A stretch of 8,463 nt of DNA from Stomatobaculum sp. (GTDB lineage Bacteria > Bacillota_A > Clostridia > Lachnospirales > Lachnospiraceae). The stretch is taken from NCBI GenBank assembly GCA_017449925.1, contig JAFSYO010000116.1, positions 1 through 8,463 on the forward strand. The letters are read 5' to 3'. A model generated the notes under the pieces. It searched no databases, was not told the DNA's origin, and worked only from the letters and a program-made list of their open reading frames with translations. Of the stretch, positions 1 through 5,494 are shown in pieces; positions within the stretch are counted from its first letter, which is position 1; each line of letters opens with the position of its first letter. A program made the translations under genes and the position numbers.

Positions 1-806
1 GCCACACCGGCTCCGGCAAGTCCACGCTGACCCAGCACCTGAACGGACTGCTGCGGGCCACCAGCGGCACCATCTATTATAACGGCGAGAACATCTACGC
101 CCAGGGCTACAACATGAAGCAGCTTCGGACCAAGGTGGGCCTCGTGTTCCAGTACCCGGAGCACCAGCTTTTCGAGGTGGATGTATTCACCGACGTGTGT
201 TTCGGCCCGAAGAACATGGGCCTCCCTAAGGACGAGATCGTGGGCAGAGCCCGGGAAGCGCTCAGGCTGGTCGGACTGGACGAAAGCTTCTACAAGCAGT
301 CCCCCTTCGAACTGTCCGGCGGACAGAAGAGAAGAGTGGCTATCGCCGGCGTGCTGGCTATGCGGCCGGAAGTGCTGATCCTGGACGAGCCCACTGCCGG
401 TCTGGACCCCAGAGGAAGGGATGAGATCCTGGACCAGGTGAACAGCCTGCAGGACGAAAAGGGCATGAGCATCGTCCTCGTCTCCCACAGCATGGAGGAC
501 GTGGCGAAGTACGCGGACCGGCTGATGGTGATGAGCGGCGGCGAGAAGGTCTTCGACGACACGCCGAAGAACGTGTTCCGTCACTACAAGGAACTGGAAG
601 AAATCGGCCTTTCCGCCCCCCAGGTGACCTACATCGTGCAGCGCCTCCGGGAGAACGGCGTCGAGATCAGCGAAGACCTGACCACCGTGAAGGAAGCAAA
701 GGACGCGATCCTGCAGCTTCTGAGAGATAAAGGGAAAGTGCCTGCTGCCGCCCGAACCGCGGCACCCTCAGGCAAAAAGGCCTCCGGCAGAAAGGGGGCG
801 CGGTAA
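1..806 (+). CDS. ecfA2: Energy-coupling factor transporter ATPase EcfA2 (5' end missing)
   Basis: This is one of the two ATPase subunits of an ECF-type ABC importer, which powers uptake of vitamins or metal ions through interchangeable substrate-binding S components. The reading frame is open from position 3, so the gene begins upstream of the window. In order one sees Walker A (HTGSGKSTL, from position 3), the Q-loop with the EcfA2-typical FQYPEHQLFE (about 147-176), the ABC signature LSGGQKRR (about 312-335), Walker B ending LILDEPTAGLDP (about 375-410) and the H-loop histidine in LVSHSMEDV (about 477-503). Only the N-terminal strand before Walker A is lost. The protein ends in a basic Ala/Lys/Arg-rich tail of about 22 residues (about 739-803) that looks disordered. 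Its stop codon overlaps the ecfT start by one base (TAATG), implying translational coupling. An ecfA1 gene is expected just upstream. Family assignment is secure; choosing A2 over A1 rests on the FQYPEHQLFE motif and the position directly before ecfT. Confidence 0.95.
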   Translation, partial: HTGSGKSTLTQHLNGLLRATSGTIYYNGENIYAQGYNMKQLRTKVGLVFQYPEHQLFEVDVFTDVCFGPKNMGLPKDEIVGRAREALRLVGLDESFYKQSPFELSGGQKRRVAIAGVLAMRPEVLILDEPTAGLDPRGRDEILDQVNSLQDEKGMSIVLVSHSMEDVAKYADRLMVMSGGEKVFDDTPKNVFRHYKELEEIGLSAPQVTYIVQRLRENGVEISEDLTTVKEAKDAILQLLRDKGKVPAAARTAAPSGKKASGRKGAR

Positions 807-1609
807 TGCTGAAAGATGTGACCTTAGGCCAGTATTATCCGGTAGATTCCCCGCTGCACCGCCTGGACCCCCGCACGAAGCTTGCGGGCACCGTCATCTA
901 CATCGTGGCGCTGTTCCTGTGCAAGTCCTTCTGGGGCTACGGCCTGGCGGCCCTGTTCCTGTTCACGGTCATCAAACTGTCCAACGTCCCCTTCTCCTAT
1001 ATGGTACGGGGCCTGAAGGGCATTCTGATACTGCTGCTGATCAGCGTCAGCTTCAACCTGTTCCTGACCAACGGCGAAGTAATCTTCACCCTGGGCTTCC
1101 TAAAGATAACGAAGGAAGGCCTGAAAGTCGCCGGATTCATGGCGCTCCGACTCATCTTCCTCGTCCTCGGCTCCACGGTAATGACCCTCACCACCACGCC
1201 GAACGCCCTGACCGATGGCATGGAGAAAGGCCTCGGGTTCCTGAAGAAAGTCAAAGTCCCGGTCCATGAGATCGCCATGATGATGTCCATCGCTCTCCGC
1301 TTCATCCCCATCCTCATTGAGGAAACGGATAAGATCATGAAAGCGCAGATGGCCCGCGGCGCGGACTTTGAAAGTGGAAACATCATGCAGAAGGCCAAAG
1401 CCATGGTGCCGCTCCTGGTGCCGCTGTTCGTTTCGGCCTTCCGGCGCGCCACCGACCTCGCCATGGCCATGGAAGCCCGCTGCTACCACGGCGGCGAAGG
1501 CAGAACGAAGATGAAGCCGCTGAAATACAGCGCGGCGGACAGGATCGCCTACCTGATCCTGTTCCTCTTCTTCGCGGCCATCGTGGCTATACGGATTCTG
1601 GTGAAGTGA
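806..1609 (+). CDS. ecfT: Energy-coupling factor transporter transmembrane protein EcfT
   Basis: EcfT is the membrane scaffold of the ECF importer, joining the EcfA1/EcfA2 ATPases to exchangeable S components. The 267-residue length is normal for the family. The N-terminal HRLDPRTKL (residues 18-26) is typical. Hydrophobic segments are visible at about 27-57 (probably two helices), 71-88, 107-129 and 244-264. The cytoplasmic coupling region holds the two short Arg motifs that contact the ATPases: ARG at 183-185 and ARC at 224-226, the latter within ARCYHGGEGRTKMK. From memory, Cys rather than Gly in the second motif is common in Clostridia and not a defect. The start is set by the overlap with the ecfA2 stop and by AAAGGGGG at 791-798, seven bases upstream. 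The gene is certainly cotranscribed with ecfA2 and probably with truA. Confidence 0.95.
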   Translation: MLKDVTLGQYYPVDSPLHRLDPRTKLAGTVIYIVALFLCKSFWGYGLAALFLFTVIKLSNVPFSYMVRGLKGILILLLISVSFNLFLTNGEVIFTLGFLKITKEGLKVAGFMALRLIFLVLGSTVMTLTTTPNALTDGMEKGLGFLKKVKVPVHEIAMMMSIALRFIPILIEETDKIMKAQMARGADFESGNIMQKAKAMVPLLVPLFVSAFRRATDLAMAMEARCYHGGEGRTKMKPLKYSAADRIAYLILFLFFAAIVAIRILVK

Positions 1610-1640
1610 CGGAAACAATACATAAAGAAAGACGGTAATA

Positions 1641-2891
1641 ATGCGAAGAATCCGCCTGACAGTCAGCTACGACGGCACGAACTACTGCGGCTCGCAGGTA
1701 CAGCCGAACGGCGTGACTGTAGAAGAAAAACTGAATGAAGCGATCCGGAAACTGACGGGGGACTCGTCCCCCGTCATCTTTGCCAGCAGGACTGATTCCG
1801 GAGTCCACGCCATGGGAAACGTGGCGGTGTTCGACACGGAAATGCGGATGGCGGCGGACAAGTTCACCTTCGCCCTGAACCAGCGCCTGCCGGAAGACAT
1901 CCGCATCCGGGCGTCCGAAGAAGTCCCCGCGGACTGGCATCCCCGGAAGCAGAACTGCACCAAGACCTACCTCTACCGGATCTATAATCACAGGATCCCG
2001 GATCCGCTGCTGCGGCTCTACTCCCAGTTCAGCTACTATCCCCTGGACATTGAGAAAATGCGGCAGGCCGTCCGGTGCCTCACCGGAGAGCACGACTTCG
2101 CCTGCTTTTGCTCGGCCCGCAGCCAGGCCGAGAACACCGTCCGGACCATCTACGGTATTGAACTGACGGAGGAAAAAGTAATATCACCGGCTGCAATTGG
2201 CAGCACAGGAACAGGAGCAGAAAACGGCGGCACAGAAACTAACGAAGACGCCGGCCGCCTCATTACGATGAAGATCAGCGGCAGCGGCTTCCTCTACAAC
2301 ATGGTGCGGATCATCGCAGGGACACTCCTGCAGATCGGCTCCGGCATCCGACCAGTGGAGGACATGGAGAAGATCCTCCGCTCCAGGAAGCGGAAACAGG
2401 CCGGCCCCGTAGCCGGAGCCTGCGGTCTCACCCTGCTTTCTATCGACTACGAGAAAGAGCTTCAGGACTTTATAGAAGTGGAAAACGAGGACTGGAGCTA
2501 CGTCCTGGACCAGCGGGAGCTGAAAGAGTGGAAAAGGCAGAAGGCAGCGGGACAGGAGGCATTAGAGCGGACGGCAGCGGGACAGGAGGCGGTTTCCGCG
2601 CCGGCGGCGGAACATGAGATGGTCTCCGCGCCGGCGGCATATCTCACAGTCCGCCGCTGCGCAGAACGCGACCATGAAGCGCTCCTCACCCGCCTGTTCC
2701 ACCAGAATTACCGGAACGGCGCAGCCTGCACCTTCGTGCGCGACCTGGAAGCTCCCGGGCGCCTCGCAGAAGGGCAGAAGTACGGCTTTTACAGCATCTT
2801 CCCCGCGGAAGATGGAAAGCGGAAGAGCGCGGCGGGAGCGGAAGAATTGAAGGATGAGAAAATTAATTATGTATGGAAGGCATGCGAATGA
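1641..2891 (+). CDS. truA: tRNA pseudouridine synthase A with unusual C-terminal extension
   Basis: TruA converts uridines 38-40 of the tRNA anticodon arm to pseudouridine. The catalytic aspartate is D52 in FASRTDSGVHAMG (residues 47-59). Other family landmarks are the N-terminal RLTVSYDGTNYCGSQ, the YLYRIYN segment at 110-116, and the C-terminal core GSGFLYNMVRIIAGTLL (214-230). The recognisable core ends near residue 268. At 416 residues the protein is far longer than the usual roughly 245-260. Residues about 177-205 are a Gly/Thr/Glu-rich insertion. Residues 270-416 form an extension: a charged segment (EDWSYVLDQRELKEWKRQK), a three-copy 10-residue Ala-rich repeat at 302-331, then a compact-looking region about 334-387 (YLTVRRCAERDHEALLTRLF onward) and a charged tail. 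I do not recognise the extension. The frame is open throughout, with no sign of frameshift. The gene starts 31 bases after ecfT with only a weak purine-rich site (AAAGAAAGACGG), so translation may depend on coupling. Confidence 0.93.
   Translation: MRRIRLTVSYDGTNYCGSQVQPNGVTVEEKLNEAIRKLTGDSSPVIFASRTDSGVHAMGNVAVFDTEMRMAADKFTFALNQRLPEDIRIRASEEVPADWHPRKQNCTKTYLYRIYNHRIPDPLLRLYSQFSYYPLDIEKMRQAVRCLTGEHDFACFCSARSQAENTVRTIYGIELTEEKVISPAAIGSTGTGAENGGTETNEDAGRLITMKISGSGFLYNMVRIIAGTLLQIGSGIRPVEDMEKILRSRKRKQAGPVAGACGLTLLSIDYEKELQDFIEVENEDWSYVLDQRELKEWKRQKAAGQEALERTAAGQEAVSAPAAEHEMVSAPAAYLTVRRCAERDHEALLTRLFHQNYRNGAACTFVRDLEAPGRLAEGQKYGFYSIFPAEDGKRKSAAGAEELKDEKINYVWKACE
2543..2638 (+). repeat. 30-base tandem repeat in the truA linker
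   Basis: GGCAGCGGGACAGGAGGC occurs identically at 2543-2560 and 2573-2590. It is followed at once by GGTTTCCGCGCCGGCGGC at 2591-2608, repeated with one change at 2621-2638. Both pairs have a 30-base offset, so the protein carries a 10-residue repeat: AAGQEALERT, AAGQEAVSAP, AAEHEMVSAP (residues 302-331). The multiple-of-three period keeps the frame. It looks like a flexible, slippage-prone linker between the TruA core region and the C-terminal domain. Confidence 0.85.
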
Positions 2892-2901
2892 CCGCATGCC
2901 T
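2878..2901 (+). terminator. Stem-loop terminator overlapping the truA stop
   Basis: AGGCATGCG (2878-2886) and CGCATGCCT (2893-2901) form a perfect 9-bp stem around a 6-base loop that contains the TGA stop codon of truA (2889-2891). It is followed by a loosely T-rich tail ending in GGTTTTTG. This fits a Rho-independent terminator for the ecf-truA unit, though the T-run begins about ten bases after the stem, which weakens the call. Terminating ribosomes would cover the stem, so termination may be affected by how promptly they release. Confidence 0.55.
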
Positions 2902-2998
2902 ATTTACTTGGTTTTTGCGGCTGAAAGAGGCAGAACAGCAGCTGTGAAGCTGCCGTGAAGCTGCTGGACAGTGGGAAACAGCAGGTGATCTTGTGTGT

Positions 2999-3038
2999 TG
3001 ACATATGCAATTGAGAAAAACGGAGTTTGCGTATGTCA
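2999..3038. repeat. Palindromic element, copy 1 of the spaced array
   Basis: Left arm TGACATATGCAA (2999-3010) pairs with right arm TTGCGTATGTCA (3027-3038) with one mismatch that would be a G-U pair in RNA. The centre is A-rich (TGAGAAAAACGGAGT). The bases after the right arm (AAAAACAGG) closely match those after copy 2, so the repeated unit may extend beyond the palindrome. No T-run follows on either strand, so a terminator role is unlikely. Confidence 0.85.
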
Positions 3039-3083
3039 AAAAACAGGTATTATCACGCACAGGAGACAATAATTGTTTATCGC

Positions 3084-3123
3084 TGACATATGCAATCGTT
3101 TGTAAAATCGATTGCATATGTCA
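3084..3123. repeat. Palindromic element, copy 2 (perfect 15-bp arms)
   Basis: TGACATATGCAATCG (3084-3098) and CGATTGCATATGTCA (3109-3123) are perfect inverted complements around a 10-base AT-rich loop. It begins exactly 85 bases after copy 1 and has the same 40-base length. As RNA this would be the most stable hairpin of the array; as DNA it offers a symmetric protein-binding site. Confidence 0.9.
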
Positions 3124-3178
3124 AAATACAGGGAGATCCGGCAGTTTTGGTTCATTCAGAAGTCTGACACGTCTAAAT

Positions 3179-3218
3179 TGACATACGCATCAGAGAAAAA
3201 AACTGATTGCATATGTCA
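3179..3218. repeat. Palindromic element, copy 3
   Basis: Left arm TGACATACGCATCAG (3179-3193) faces right arm CTGATTGCATATGTCA (3203-3218), complementary apart from one mismatch and a one-base bulge. The centre (AGAAAAAAA) resembles copies 1 and 4. The element is again 40 bases and starts 95 bases after copy 2. Drift in sequence with pairing largely kept suggests selection on the inverted-repeat form, though four copies are too few to prove it. Confidence 0.85.
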
Positions 3219-3263
3219 GAAGCCGAGATTTTGCCGCGTTCCGGAAGGAAACTGCTTCTCATG

Positions 3264-3299
3264 CGACATATGAAATTAGAAAAAATGGCGGTTGTGTCT
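3264..3299. repeat. Palindromic element, copy 4 (degenerate)
   Basis: CGACATATGAAATTAGAAAA (from 3264) keeps the left-arm pattern and A-rich centre. The right arm has decayed to GGTTGTGTCTG and is about four bases short. It begins 85 bases after copy 3, so it keeps the array spacing even though its symmetry is mostly lost. Confidence 0.6.
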
Positions 3300-3436
3300 G
3301 AAATCAGCCGCTGCCGCTCTGCGGCAGCCCAGTTGCAGCCCGCTGACGTTCTAAAGTGGCCGGTCGGCAGCCCGCCCAGTCTGCCATTGATATCCAGCTA
3401 TAACCATTTGTTTATACCCTCATACGGATTTGTGAG

Positions 3437-3466
3437 TTGGACGCAAGCCTCTTTTTGGTGTAAAGT
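3437..3466 (+). promoter_or_regulatory. Candidate promoter for the FAH-family gene
   Basis: TTGGAC (3437-3442) and TAAAGT (3461-3466) are separated by 18 bases and could be -35/-10 boxes. Both match the vegetative consensus only partly. An alternative pair lies just upstream: TTGATA (3387-3392) and TTTATA (3411-3416). Either start would put the 32-base tandem repeat in the 5' untranslated leader. This is a tentative call from sequence alone. Confidence 0.3.
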
Positions 3467-3482
3467 TTAGACAAGAAATAAA

Positions 3483-3592
3483 ACAGACCGCCGGAACGCA
3501 AGACAGTCAGCAGACAGGCAGCCGGAACACAAGGCAGTCAGGCAGACAGACAGCCGGAACGGCAGGCAGTCAGGCAGACAGACCGCCGGAAC
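3483..3592. repeat. 32-base tandem repeat, about 3.5 copies, in the leader of the FAH-family gene
   Basis: GCCGGAAC recurs at 3490, 3521, 3553 and 3585 (offsets 31, 32, 32). The intervening bases follow the pattern CAAGGCAGTCAGGCAGACAG with small changes. The array ends about 25 bases before the ribosome binding site. It has no convincing protein product in any frame and a strong strand bias (few T on the + strand). It may be a slippage-generated minisatellite within the leader RNA. Confidence 0.85.
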
Positions 3593-3629
3593 ATCGCGAC
3601 ATACCTGATACCTGAAAAGGAGAAGAAAA

Positions 3630-4544
3630 ATGAGGCTTGCAACCATCAAATTAAACAACAAAGAAGTGGCCGGAATCGTTGCGGAAAAAGGGATCCTCCC
3701 GGTGGCGGAGCTGAACCGCCGGACAGGGAGCAGCTGGAAGGAGGACATGATGTCTCTCATCCAGGCGCAGGAGATCCCGCAAATGACAAAGTGGTACAAC
3801 GAAGGCGGAAAAGAAGAGATCGAAAAGCTGGAGGGCATCGTCCCGAAGGCGGAGGTGGTGTACGCACCGCTGTACCGCAACCCGAAGCGGATCTTCGGCA
3901 TCGGCCTCAACTACGTGGACCACGCGGGCGATATCGGCTCCGCGGCGCCCCAGGGCTTCCCGGGCAGCTTCTTTAAGATGGCTGACACTCTCATTGGCCC
4001 GGGCGACGAGATCCACCTGCCCACCCTGAAGGAAGCGCAGAAGACCACCGCGGAAGCGGAGCTCGGCGTTATCATGGGCAAGGACTGCAGGGATGTGAGC
4101 GAAGAGAACTGGCTGGACGCTGTCGTCGGCTACACCACCATCCTCGACATGACAGAAGAGTCCATCCTGAAGGGCAACGACTTCGTGAAGGGCAACCCCC
4201 GTTATCTCTGCATCGTGAAGAACTTCCCCACTTTCTTCTCCTTCGGACCGGAGTTGGTGACGCCGGACGAGGTGCCGGATGTCCTGAAGCTGAACGTCCA
4301 GAGCGTGCACAACGGAGAAGTCTACGCGGAGAACGTGGTCAGCAACATGACGCACCGTCCGGCGCGGCTGGTCAGCCTTCACAGCAGCATCCAGGGCTGG
4401 TACGCGGGTGATATCCTCTCCACCGGAACACCGAGAGCCTTCCACATCCAGGACGGCGACATCGCAGAGTGCCGGATCCAGGGCCCGGACGGATTCGAGA
4501 TGGAGCCCCTGAAGAATCCGGTGGTGGACCTGAAGAAACACTGA
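3630..4544 (+). CDS. Fumarylacetoacetate hydrolase (FAH) family protein
   Basis: The FAH fold contains Mg2+/Mn2+-dependent enzymes that hydrolyse, decarboxylate or isomerise 2-oxo/2-hydroxy diacids and acylpyruvates, usually at the end of aromatic or amino acid breakdown. The 304-residue protein has a variable N-terminal domain (1-78), then the FAH core. Core landmarks are YRNPKRIFGIGLNYVDHAGD (82-101), the metal ligands E142 and E144 in AEAELGVIMG and D173 in TTILDMTEES, then KNFPTFFSFGPELVTPDEV (197-215) and the GTP motif at 266-268. The His-x-x-Glu dyad described in acylpyruvase FAHD1 appears here as H98-x-x-D101. The stretch after D173 (MTEES) also differs from the common D-V-S/T-A-R-D. 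The start is supported by AAGGAG at 3617-3622, seven bases upstream. A terminator follows at 4577-4618, so the gene may be monocistronic. The exact reaction cannot be assigned; a 2-hydroxyhepta-2,4-diene-1,7-dioate isomerase label would be a guess. Confidence 0.88.
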   Translation: MRLATIKLNNKEVAGIVAEKGILPVAELNRRTGSSWKEDMMSLIQAQEIPQMTKWYNEGGKEEIEKLEGIVPKAEVVYAPLYRNPKRIFGIGLNYVDHAGDIGSAAPQGFPGSFFKMADTLIGPGDEIHLPTLKEAQKTTAEAELGVIMGKDCRDVSEENWLDAVVGYTTILDMTEESILKGNDFVKGNPRYLCIVKNFPTFFSFGPELVTPDEVPDVLKLNVQSVHNGEVYAENVVSNMTHRPARLVSLHSSIQGWYAGDILSTGTPRAFHIQDGDIAECRIQGPDGFEMEPLKNPVVDLKKH

Positions 4545-4576
4545 AGAAGAAACAAAAATAAACAGAAATGATATGG

Positions 4577-4618
4577 CGGAGGCTGCGGCAGGATGCAGCG
4601 CGGCGGCCTCCGGTTTTT
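4577..4618 (+). terminator. Rho-independent terminator after the FAH-family gene
   Basis: CGGAGGC (4577-4583) pairs with GCCTCCG (4606-4612), with further possible pairing inside the GC-rich loop (CTGC 4583-4586 with GCAG 4595-4598). A TTTTT run follows directly at 4614-4618. It lies 33 bases after the FAH-gene stop. This is the clearest terminator in the window and separates the FAH gene transcriptionally from the SDR gene, unless read-through occurs. Confidence 0.8.
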
Positions 4619-4693
4619 GTACCCAAAAATCAGGATAAATCTCAGAAAAAACAGAAGAAAAATCAATATTTTACAGAAAAAAGGAGGAACATC

Positions 4694-5488
4694 ATGGATC
4701 TCGGATTAAAGGATAAAGTCGTTCTGTGCATGGCAAGCGCTGCAGGTCTCGGCAAGGGGATCGCAATGGAGATGGCAAGAGAAGGCGCGAAGGTTATGAT
4801 CTGCACCGCGGAGCCCTTCAAGGATCAGCTGTACGCGGCCCAGGAGGAGATCGAGAGGGAGACCGGCAATTGTCCGGAGACCTTCCTCTGCGACGTCAAC
4901 AAAGCGGAGGATATCGAAGCGCTGGTGAAGCACACGGTGGAGACCCTGGGCGACATCTACGCCCTGGTGAACATGTGCCCCGGCCCGAAACCCGGCCCCT
5001 TCGAGGCATTTGACGACGCGGCCTGGACCGGCGCCTTTGATCTGTGCCTCCTGTCCTACGTCCGCACCATCCGCGCCGTGCTTCCTTCCATGAAGCGTCT
5101 CGGCGGCGGCCGCATCCTGAACAGCACCTCCTCCTCCGTGAAGGACTGCCTCGACAACCTGATCCTCTCCAACACCATGCGTATGGGTGTTGTGGGCATG
5201 TCCAAGACCCTGGCAAGAGAAGTCGGCAAGGACAACATCCTGGTCAACGTCTTCGGACCGGGCCGCATTGGCACCGCGAGGATCGAGAGCCTGAACAAGA
5301 TGCGCGCCGACAAAGCCGGCATCTCCGTGGCAGAGTACGAGAAGCAGGATCTGAAGGAATTCCCCATGGGCCGCTACGGCACTGTGGACGAGTACGGCCG
5401 CCTCGCAGCATGGCTCTGCTCCGAAGCCAATACCTACGTCTCCGGCCAGACCATCCTTCTGGACGGCGCCATGACCCGCGCGTACTAA
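4694..5488 (+). CDS. SDR-family protein with non-canonical active site
   Basis: This is a 264-residue Rossmann-fold protein of the short-chain dehydrogenase/reductase family, probably cytoplasmic and NAD(P)-binding. The nucleotide motif is ASAAGLG (14-20), where the first Gly of GxxxGxG is Ala. D67 (FLCDV) matches the adenine-contacting Asp, and the NNAG motif is replaced by N93-M-C-P-G. S146 fits the catalytic serine. The usual YxxxK, 13 residues on, reads S159-N-T-M-R163, so both the catalytic Tyr and Lys are missing. The later FGPGRIGTARIE (187-198) and the C-terminal SGQTILLDGAMTRAY are normal SDR features. From memory, an SDR subgroup with LSNxxR here exists, often labelled 3-oxoacyl-ACP reductase with no demonstrated reaction, so this looks like a real subgroup and not a broken gene. 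The start at 4694 is fixed by AAGGAGG at 4681-4687. The frame stays open back to 4568, but that start would lie in the terminator. The 5' leader is strongly A-rich. Confidence 0.9.
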   Translation: MDLGLKDKVVLCMASAAGLGKGIAMEMAREGAKVMICTAEPFKDQLYAAQEEIERETGNCPETFLCDVNKAEDIEALVKHTVETLGDIYALVNMCPGPKPGPFEAFDDAAWTGAFDLCLLSYVRTIRAVLPSMKRLGGGRILNSTSSSVKDCLDNLILSNTMRMGVVGMSKTLAREVGKDNILVNVFGPGRIGTARIESLNKMRADKAGISVAEYEKQDLKEFPMGRYGTVDEYGRLAAWLCSEANTYVSGQTILLDGAMTRAY

Positions 5489-5494
5489 TATATC

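Larger units (their letters stand above)
2892..3629. other. Long gene-free spacer between truA and the FAH-family gene
   Basis: No open reading frame here has a convincing start, ribosome binding site or recognisable protein. The first part has only a small direct repeat (GTGAAGCTGC at 2944-2953 and 2955-2964). Next come four related palindromic elements (2999-3299), about 140 bases of mixed sequence with weak promoter-like boxes (3387-3416 and 3437-3466), and a 32-base tandem repeat (3483-3592) that runs almost to the ribosome binding site of the next gene. In Clostridia the rplM-rpsI genes commonly follow truA, so this spacer marks a break from that order. Confidence 0.8.

Noticed and set aside
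1997..2300. Suspected frameshift or pseudogene in truA because of its length
   Set aside because: Core motifs on both sides of the insertion and the extension lie in one uninterrupted frame.
2863..3117. Minus-strand 84-residue open frame across the truA end and the first palindromes
   Set aside because: It runs through the terminator and two repeats and has no start signal; it is best explained as chance.
2998..3183. TTGACA at the left edge of palindrome copies 1 and 3 as -35 boxes
   Set aside because: No -10-like hexamer lies 16-18 bases downstream of either; the match is part of the repeat arm.
2999..3218. Palindromes as Rho-independent terminators
   Set aside because: Arms are AT-rich and no T-run follows on either strand.
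2999..3299. Regularly spaced palindromic repeats resembling a short CRISPR array
   Set aside because: Repeats differ from one another by many bases, spacers are 45-55 bases (long for CRISPR), there are only four units with one decayed, and no cas gene is in view.
3207..3470. Possible 87-residue protein in the spacer
   Set aside because: It begins inside palindrome copy 3, has no ribosome binding site, and the composition does not look like a protein family I recognise.
3651..4541. 296-residue minus-strand open frame opposite the FAH-family gene
   Set aside because: It mirrors a high-GC coding gene almost end to end, is rich in Val/His/Asp as expected of an antisense shadow, and shows no family motif.
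4568..4693. Upstream in-frame ATG that would lengthen the SDR protein by 42 residues
   Set aside because: It falls in the terminator stem region and encodes a basic, low-complexity leader, while a strong AAGGAGG site and a standard SDR N-terminus mark 4694 as the start.
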